This document shows positions 56,297-64,000 of a stretch of DNA of 64,000 nt, piece by piece (position 1 is the stretch's first letter; every line of letters starts with the position of its first letter). A model generated the notes under the pieces. It was not told where the DNA came from. It saw only the letters and a program-made list of their open reading frames with translations, and did not search any database. Made by a program: the position numbers and the translations under genes. The stretch comes from Kondoa malvinella. Taxonomy: Eukaryota > Basidiomycota > Agaricostilbomycetes > Agaricostilbales > Kondoaceae. Location of the stretch: the NCBI GenBank assembly GCA_039545315.1, contig BCIM01000003.1:673799-737798 (forward strand), read 5' to 3'.

Positions 56297-59200
56297 TCAC
56301 TTTCGTCGGAAGAGTTTGAATCGATTGAGGCTGCCTGTAGACTCGTCGTCCCCTTCTTGAGTCGATGTCACGCTTGAGCTTGAGGAGGAGAAGGAGCGGC
56401 TCATTTCGGAAGACATTTTGGTCGAGAACACAGGCGATTGACTGCGCAAATTTCTGAGGAGCGGTGTTTGACCTTCAGTATAGACGCCTGGCACTAGCCG
56501 TGTTGGCGTAGCTGACACTGTTTGAGCTCTATTTCTTCGACTTGTCGATGGGGACGCGGATCTGGCGAAAGACGAGTCGATATGTGAACTGCCAGATGTA
56601 AAATAGGCTGAGCGATCGAGAGCTTCATCGATGGGCTGCTTCCGAGTGATGTTGAGCACTGTCTGGTCGCTAGAGACGCTTTCGAAATCGACTGCATGGG
56701 CTTGAGCTTTTTCATGCAAGCGAATGCAAAGCCTCTCTATCGCCGTAACATTTGGATTGACAGGCGCCTTGGAGTCTGTTGAACCCTTGACTGTTCGACT
56801 TTCCCCAATTGGGTTCAATGCTCGAGCTCTTGCGACCAGGGCGGCGCATAACGCGAGATCTTTCGATGTGTCCAGGGCATTCGGCAGACTTGGAACGCCA
56901 TCGCGGGCAAGTCGATTGGTAAGTGATGCCCGTTTCTTCAGCGGATGACTGTATAAGGAATAGTCTTTGTTCTGCCAGGTAGGTGTATATTGTTCCTTCG
57001 GAGTGGATGAAAGGTGTATTAGGTCGACAAAAGTGGAGACATTGTCTTCGATGAAAGGGTTCATTGCTGCCATATAGGCTTCCTTGGTGCCAAACTTGCT
57101 CATGTTGGCCATACCTTGTAAAGTTTTGGCTATGAGCGTTAGCGTGCGCTGACTTTTGGGTTCGGGAAGAGTTTGAGTAAGACCAAAGAAATGCGGGTTG
57201 AGTAATGCTGGAACGAAGAAACGAAGGAAGAGAAAAGCGCTGATGCTTGTTGTTTTCATAGACGATGGTGCTTGAGGGTATCGAGAGGCGATGGTATTTG
57301 CAATGTGCTGGAATATCAATGACATCTCGCTGCTCGAGGCATCAGACACTACAACTCGATAAGACACAGAGCTGAACGCACTTTGGGCACACTTGTCTAC
57401 CGGAATATATGAGATCCCATATTCGGGTAGTCCAAATTTTCAGCTGTTCGATATTACTTGATAATTTCGAGGATGAAGGTAATCTAGCTGGGTCTATCTC
57501 TATCTCGACTTGCTGTTCACACAGTCGCGTCACTGGATCCGCGAGGAAAGCGATAAGAGGATTGGTGCAGAGATAGCGGATATAGAGTTCGAAGAGTTTG
57601 GTTAGAACTGAATTGCCGCGGAAGAGAATGCTGGCAGAACTTTCGTCGCCATCAATCTCGATCTCTACCATTTGCTTGATCCGATTGACAATAGAGCCTT
57701 GCGAAAGAAAGATGCGAAGGAAAAGTTCTGCGGTCGTTTCGAGATCCGATGACAAGCTACCAGCAGCCAGGTCGTAGAAGAGCATTGGGTCGCTTTCATC
57801 CGCCAGTAGCTACTCAGCATCGTATCAGTCCGAGTATGAAGCACAATTGATAGCACTAACTTCATTGAGCGGTGCATATTCCTCCGACGGCAGTATAGCC
57901 AGCTCTTCCACCTTGATACGCATGCTCACTTCACCCGCAAGCAGCTCACAGCCCGCAACACTGCTATTCGGTACCAAGAGCGGAAACCACTGCTCAAGCT
58001 GCTCGCCTCGGCGAAAAGTTGCCAGCGGCACTTCAGCCACGCCAAGAAGTGCGACATTCGTCAAGCCTTTCTTCGTCTGCGCTTGATATAGACGTATTTG
58101 CAGCGGCTCGGTGAAAGGTGGGAGATCTCTGTGGCACAAATGAATATGCATCAGTACGAGCCTGACATGCAATCATCGAACCCACTCAAAGGTGAAAGCC
58201 TGGCGCCAAAAAGGAGCATGCAGACCTTTCTTAAGCGTCGTCTTTGCTATCACAACTTCGTTCAGGACAATTTCGCAAAAGGCGCTACTAGAACTAGAAG
58301 AAGTCGAAGGCGAGGCCGTCTCTTCCCTTTTGTCATATGAAGTTGTGGACGACTTCTTTTGCGGTAGAGAATATGCACCGAGATTATCGACGCTCGTAGA
58401 AGTTTTGGAAGCATGCGCCGGGACTTTCTGATCTGTCGAAGAGCGAAGTTGCTGTTCCCCTAGATTCCGACCTTCGATAATGACTAGCTCTATACTACGC
58501 CAGAAGCGTATTGAGGGTGTTTCTGTTGATCTTCGCTTTTGCCGAGAACCGGACGGTGTTCTTTCATGATCTAGGCTATCAAGCGATTCGCGGAGTATGA
58601 GAGGCCGAACGATTTCAATGTTTGCAAAAGTCTTCACGAGAGCATAGAAGGCCTGCAGAGAAGCTTTGGTGCTGAAATTCAGATAGACTTGTTCTTCAGT
58701 CTCTATTGCTTTCGTCAAGGAGGATAAGGTAGGTGTGTTATGGTCGGAGCTGCTGCGGGATAGATTAAAGGGTAGGAAGGAGTGCGTAGATTTGGTTCTT
58801 GGATCGGCGGAACGAGGTGCATCTGGCCATGGGTTATTATATGTTGGCATGGAAGGCTTGGTGGTGGATATATGTATGGAGAGACAATCTCGTTTGCCAA
58901 GGAGAGTAGGGTGAACGAGAGCAATATCGGTCCGCGTCAGCAGACTGACAGGTATGGAGTGTATTGGTATTTGATCCTGCCTCCAGAGTTCAGCGATGGA
59001 CCTGGTGTATGGGCAGCGACTTACGTCTAGGGTTGTTATCGTCAGCAGTCCACTATCTTTCACTATCGCTTCCGCTCGCCTCCAACCCCAAGCACCAGAT
59101 TGAGGTCCACACGGCCCATAAGTAAACGAATTGTTCAAACTGCTTCCCGCTCTGGGCCTTGAATCAGAACTAGAAGGCGAAGGCGGACTCAGTGTGACTT

Positions 59201-60158
59201 GTGCAGATTCTCGTCTCGTGTTGGATCGTTTCCTATCGGCAGGCACATTCTTGATGAAGACAGGTTTATTGATCATTCCGCCTAATTGATCCAATGCAAA
59301 GGAGGACGTCGAGGCTGACATGGGCATGGAAGAAGTAGGTAGACGAGCGTAGACCATGATATCGACATGCCAACCTTCTGCTTTTTGTTTTCGAGGACTA
59401 TCCATTACAGGAGTTGTAGGTGAAGACGAAGCTGTAGCTGTAGCAGATCGTCTGCGGAATTGTTTGGAAGAGAGGGATTTGGAATGGGGATGCGAAGAAG
59501 AAGTCCGCAGTGGTGTTGCTGGTGTCTTGGACGTTTCATCCACCTTTGATTCCTTCAATGCCGCTGCGAGAGAAAGCATTTGTCTGGAAGGTCGTCTGTC
59601 GACGTTCATCAATTCTTCGTCCGAGTCTACTTCTGGTGTGCTTGGAGTATCACTGAATGTGCGCAGATTCCGTGGGCGCGGTGCTCTATCCATTCTAGCT
59701 TCCAAGCGAGGTCTCGGTAAAAGCGGTGCAGTTGTTGGACGCTGCGTATCTGCTGTATTGGTCGTGATGATGGGTATAGAAGAAGAAGAAGCAGGACTTG
59801 CAGGCCGACTTTGATGTCGAAGTGAAGCCGAGCCAAAAGACCTCGTCTCGCTCAATACATCGTCCTCTTCATCTTCACTCAAGCCTAGTCCCTCGTTGTC
59901 ATGACCCAACCTTGATCCAGCACCTGTTCTCCGCCTTCTTCGACTTGATGGATCAAATTGCTGCTCTACTGACCAATTGTTCGAAGGTGATCGAGGCATG
60001 AAGGTCTGTTTCTGAGCAGGCAAAGGCGGAAGGAAGACTTCGCCTAGTTCTCTTGCTTTGCCCTTCGACTTTGACCTGGATGATATAGAAGACGAGCCTC
60101 CGCTTGATACAGAGTTTAGCGAGCGGTTTGAGGCGAGCGGGTCAAAGCTCGGCGCCAT
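56297..60158 (-). CDS. C2-RasGAP GTPase-activating protein
   Basis: Negative regulator of Ras-family GTPases. It starts MAPSFDPLASNRSLNSVSSG with a long Ser/Pro/Arg-rich disordered region (~250 residues). A PH-like or split region follows, then a C2 module: SIRFWRSIELVIIEGRNLGE, FCEIVLNEVVIAKTTLKKGL, APFWRQAFTFEWV joined to DLPPFTEPLQIRLYQAQTKK and LLGVAEVPLATFRRGEQLEQ. The RasGAP catalytic domain has ASILFRGNSVLTKLFELYIR (arginine finger), LFQHIANTIASRYP, SISAFLFLRFFVPALLNPHF (the FLRxxxPAxxxP signature) and LIAKTLQGMANMSKFGTKEA. The order C2 then GAP resembles Bud2-type RasGAPs. The frame is open upstream of the chosen ATG to ~60250, so a further 5' exon is possible. Confidence 0.88.
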
Positions 60159-61086
60159 GGCTGAAGCTTTGATGTGCAACAGATCGGGGTGCGCCGTCCA
60201 CAAAGTGGCCGGTCTAGGTGGCTTTTCCTCTTTGAAGCTGATGCAGGAATTTCTGGGAGCGGTTTAGCTTGACTTGCGCATTGGTGTTGGCCTTGCGTGG
60301 TGAGCGGAACAAAGAAGAACTGCGTGAAGGGATGGCTACATTAGTGACTTGGTCATTTGGCATAACGTGTTGCGTATAGCATCCAAATAAAGCAGCGTCA
60401 CGAGCAGCGTCAAGAGCTCCGAACCGTGCGAAGCATGGAGAAGCGGAACCAGATAAAGCGAAAGAGACAGTGAAGGGAATTTGAGTTCTTTCGAATCCGC
60501 CGTCCAAGCCGCGCCAGAAGAGAAGCACGACTGCAACCCATTGAATCGCACAAAAGAACAGAAGACGCTTGTACACAGCGTGGAACAGATTGCGCGAGAT
60601 CTTGAAAAGCAAGCGAATCATATCGAGTTTGAGCTTACCTGTGTTAGCAATGTAGAGCCAGGAGGGTCCTTAGAGCCGGTGTATTACTAGACGAACACAA
60701 CTCCCGCAACGCGTTGAAGTTTATTTGAGTGAGCCCATCCGTCGGACGACTCAGCCGTCCCAGCGAAGGCTCCAATCTGTGAGAGCATCTCTTCTTCTGT
60801 TAGCCTAGCCGAGTGACCAATACCTCTTCGAGCCGCGTTCATACCCTGCCTCAGTGTCTTGCACATTGGAATCGCTTGCCCTCGAATTCGCCCTCAAGCG
60901 CACTTCTGGCTGTTACAACTACCCCGCGTTCATTATCTGTCAAGCCGCTGCAGCACTATTTGATTGGCGGGACTCTATGATACCCTATACAGCCGTATAT
61001 CCACTGTAGCCGCTCTGGCATTTGCGCCATACCCTTATCCGTGACCACACAAAGCTTAGAATCGTTCCCGCTGTTGACTCAACAAG
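60159..61086. promoter_or_regulatory. Divergent region between RasGAP and ATG1 genes
   Basis: About 930 bases. A minus-strand frame with MPNDQVTNVAIPSRSSSLFR (about 60356) could be a 5' RasGAP exon, but I could not find an intron of matching phase. The rest shows no coding signal. Confidence 0.35.
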
Positions 61087-64000
61087 ATGGCGACTCCTTC
61101 AAAGAGGCCTCGAGTGGATCGTATTGGTTCGTTCGAAATACGACAAGAGATTGGACGAGGGAGCTTCGCAACCGTCTTTAAAGGTTATCGGACGGTCCGT
61201 GGCCTTTGTTCACGGGACTGTCATCCGCTGACTGTAGCTTGGTAGACTACGGATCCACCTACACCAGTCGCTATTAAAGCAGTAGTACGAAACAAGCTCA
61301 CACCAAAGCTATTGGACAATCTCGAGTCTGAAATCCGCTTGCTCAAAGGCATCTCACATCCCAATGTCGTCTCGCTCATCGACTGTCTCAAAACAGAGCA
61401 TCACATCTACCTCATCATGGGCTTCTGCTCTGGTGGCGATTTGAGCGGCTACATCAAGAAGAGAGGTCAGGTCGAAGGGCTGGACGAGTCGCTCTATTCG
61501 GATGCCCGGTCTGGCAGTGGACCGCCTGCACCGCTTTACCCTCATCCGAAAGAAGGTGGCTTGAACGAAGTGATAGTTAGATCCTTCTTGGGCCAATTAT
61601 GTGCGTGCTATCACGCCATTGGTTCGCTGTACATACTGAACTCGCTTGTACAGCTGATGCACTAAAGTTCCTCCGGTCACAAGACATCATTCACCGCGAT
61701 ATCAAGCCTCAGAATCTGCTGCTGCAATCTTATTCCAAATATGCCTCAACACCTCATCCAGAACATATCGTCACTTTGCCTCATCCACCAACCGTGCCCA
61801 TCCTACAAGTAGCAGATTTCGGTTTCGCTCGCTTCCTCCCTCAAGCCTCTATGGCCGAAACACTCTGCGGTTCGCCACTTTACATGGCACCCGAAATCCT
61901 GAGATACGAACGCTACGACGCTAAAGCCGACTTGTGGTCTGTCGGTGCAGTCCTGTACGAGATGTGTACTGGCAAACCACCTTTTCGCGCTCAGAACCAT
62001 GTCGAGCTATTGAGACGGATCGAAAAGGGTGAAGATCGAATCAAGTTTCCAGATGAACGATCTCAACCTGGAGAAGTCGCTGAAGTACCTGCTGATCTCA
62101 AGAGTCTCATACGAACTTTGTTGAAGCGGAATCCAGCGGAGAGAATGTCGTTTGAGCAGTTCTTCAAGAAGGCGGAAGGTGTAGCTGTTGGAGGTGCAGT
62201 AGCGGATATCGTGCGACCTAAAGAAGAGACGAAACCATTAGCGCCCAAGCAACTTCCTCAGATCGTCACTAGAAGATCCTCTTTCGCACCGAAATACGTT
62301 ACCGGTTCACCTTCAACTCCACCGTTGCAGCAGCAGGAAAGCACACAGCCAGTCGACATACCGAAGCCATCTACGCTCAATGAAGGTGTCTTCGTAGCGC
62401 GAGAGAGGCAGCAGAGTCGACCTCCGACAGTTCAGACGCCAGAGTTAGTAAACGCCTCAAGGTAAGCCCTACTTCTCCATCTGATGGCTTAGGCTCATAG
62501 TTCTACAGTCACGAGGGAGAGTCGCCTGCTCGGCCTTCCACACCTCAGTCTGCGCCTCAATTTAACCGGACGGCAGCTACAGCTGATGACGACTCTGTCC
62601 TTGGTACTGAATATGTTGTCGTTGAGAAGCGGGCCGTAGAAGTGAATGCACTTGCAGACGGTACGTCGCATTGATTCGTCTCTTTCTCAAACGCTGACAA
62701 TGACTATTGGAAACAGAGCTTGCAAACAACCAACGGCCATCTGTTATTGCTCGACGATCATCTCGAGGCTTTTTATCTCGGCCACTGGGGACACTGCAAG
62801 GTTCACCTCCTGTAGAATCGACCAGTCCAGCGCCCCTGACTTCCACATCCTCGCCTTATCCACCTTATACACTAGCGAGCGATGAGCTGTCAAGTACACC
62901 ACCTTTCGCTTTATCGGCTCAACGATCAGCTACAATCAGCCAGTCACCTCGCACGCGGCCGTCGATCATACCCTATAGCTCATCTCCGCGAAGTAACAGC
63001 TATAACCTTGGCGGTCTGATGCCTGCGAAACCAGGTCACGCCATAGTCAAAGCGATAAATCTAGCAAGCCTTAAGCTATTTGGCAATCCAGCAGATGGTA
63101 TCTTGCTCAGACGACCTTCAGCAAAGCGGAAAGGCATACCTCGATTCGACCGCGTAGCAGACCCGGCCGAACTTTCGCTTGTAGCAGAATTAGAAGATCT
63201 CGGTCAGAAGGCTTCTGTCATCTTTGACTTTGCAGACAGTAAAATACTGCAGATGCTTCCGCCTACACCTCAAAGCGGTAACATATCGCCTTCAACAGCA
63301 AATCAACCGAGTCCTTTCAACCCAAGTCCTTCGATGCGGCGCACGTCTTCCTCGTCTTCGGAGAGGCCAGTGGGATTGAAGCAAGACGTCATGGCTGCAG
63401 AAGCTTTGCTGCTGTATATACGCGCTTTAGCATTCCTGCAGCGTGGAATTGAGAAGGCTCGGGCATTTTGGGACAGCAGATCAGCCGCAGGCTACGAAAG
63501 CACATCAGCTGAATTCAATGAAGGCAAGTCTGTTGCTATGGTGCTACCACAGGAACTGACTGTGTGCACGTAATACAGCTGTACAATGGCTCCGTCTGCG
63601 CTTCAACGAATGCTACGACAAGGCAGAATTCTCCAAAGCGCGAACGCAGGACGAGATACCTGATTCTGCAGTCTTTACCGAGAAGCTTATCTTTGATCGA
63701 GCATTGGAAGTGGTAAGCATTTCCACTCTTGCCGCTCGGACTCCGGCTGATTATCAACTTCAGTCTCGCGCTGCCGCCGTCAATGAGCTCATGGGCGACA
63801 ATACCGCTGACTGTGAAACGGCTTACGAGACTGCCCTCTACATGCTATATGGCATTGTCGACGAGAGCATGTCAGACAGCGCTTCGGTCAAGGAGGAAGA
63901 TCGCACTACTGTCAATAAATGTAAGTTATCGATCGCTCTTGGGCAATCACGTCTGATCAATATGCCCTCAGTTATCACATCAATCCAAGGTCGTCTCTCT
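61087..64000 (+). CDS. ATG1: Autophagy-initiating serine/threonine kinase ATG1 (ULK family), 3' end beyond window
   Basis: Kinase that starts autophagosome formation with Atg13/Atg17. [20 protein letters not shown] leads into the Gly loop [16 protein letters not shown]; an intron joins to [12 protein letters not shown] (VAIK lysine), [40 protein letters not shown], then [20 protein letters not shown] with the catalytic loop, [20 protein letters not shown] (DFG), [20 protein letters not shown] and [21 protein letters not shown] Ser/Pro-rich middle follows. The C-terminal MIT-like domain begins near [20 protein letters not shown] and continues [20 protein letters not shown] and [17 protein letters not shown] (after a GC-AG intron), then the window ends inside it. 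Upstream spacing from RasGAP is about 0.9 kb, divergent. Confidence 0.95.
63524..63578 (+). other. GC-AG intron in ATG1
   Basis: The coding sequence AATGAAG joins to CTGTACAATGG, giving [20 protein letters not shown], the conserved C-terminal ATG1 block. The intron starts gcaagt, the consensus GC donor, and ends gtaatacag. A GT two codons downstream has the wrong phase. Confidence 0.75.

Noticed and set aside
1..64000. CRISPR arrays, rRNA, tRNA genes, integrated virus or intact transposon
   Set aside because: No spaced direct repeats, no recognisable tRNA folds with matching arms, no rRNA sequence, and no transposase, reverse transcriptase or viral gene was recognised.

Overview
The window is nuclear DNA from a fungus, most likely a basidiomycete. 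The genes are compact and broken by many introns, mostly about 45-65 nt with gtgagt/gtaagt/gtacgt-type donors and CTRAY-like branch sites. Cell-wall genes (chitin synthase, chitin deacetylase, fasciclin and mucin-like surface proteins) and fungal autophagy genes are present. No prokaryotic operon, CRISPR array, rRNA, recognisable tRNA or intact transposon was seen. The species cannot be named from the sequence.

Layout. 0.2-5.3 kb: chitin deacetylase with a cytosolic tail (+), PMP3/UPF0057 membrane protein (-), GPI-transamidase subunit PIG-U (+). 5.6-12.5 kb: two long minus-strand genes encoding largely disordered proteins that share a cysteine/histidine finger resembling FAR1/WRKY-GCM1 domains; one also has an SR domain. 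12.7-19.8 kb: fasciclin-domain secreted protein (+), eIF3k (-), a gene-poor stretch, and a mucin-like single-pass membrane protein (+). 19.9-28.3 kb: ACAD10/11-type phosphotransferase (-), small membrane protein (+), class III-like chitin synthase (-), helical-repeat protein (-), ATG27 (+). 28.3-36.6 kb: VPS53 (-), unknown helical protein (-), RAD23 (+), multi-C2H2 protein (-). 36.9-44.7 kb: MSH4 (+), iron-sulfur scaffold ISU1 (-), ATG4 (+). 44.7-56 kb: full-length ABCC transporter (-), PRA1 (-), aldo/keto reductase of the Kv-beta type (+), 3-mercaptopyruvate sulfurtransferase (-), two-RRM protein (-). 56.3-64 kb: C2-RasGAP (-) and ATG1 kinase (+, runs off the end).

Functional grouping is loose, as usual in fungi. 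Three core autophagy genes (ATG27, ATG4, ATG1) lie within about 37 kb; wall and surface genes cluster in the first 26 kb; trafficking is represented by VPS53, PRA1 and PIG-U. Several convergent pairs are very tightly packed (17 bp between ATG4 and the ABC transporter, 22 bp between ATG27 and VPS53).

The most unusual observation concerns splicing. At two sites, in the phosphotransferase and the sulfurtransferase genes, the only way to join two clearly homologous reading-frame segments that I could find is to remove introns of 25 and 29 nt. These are shorter than I would expect for fungal spliceosomal introns. In-frame stops in the two finger-protein genes may have the same explanation. Two introns appear to use GC-AG boundaries. 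All splice structures here were read by eye from reading frame and family conservation, without transcript data.
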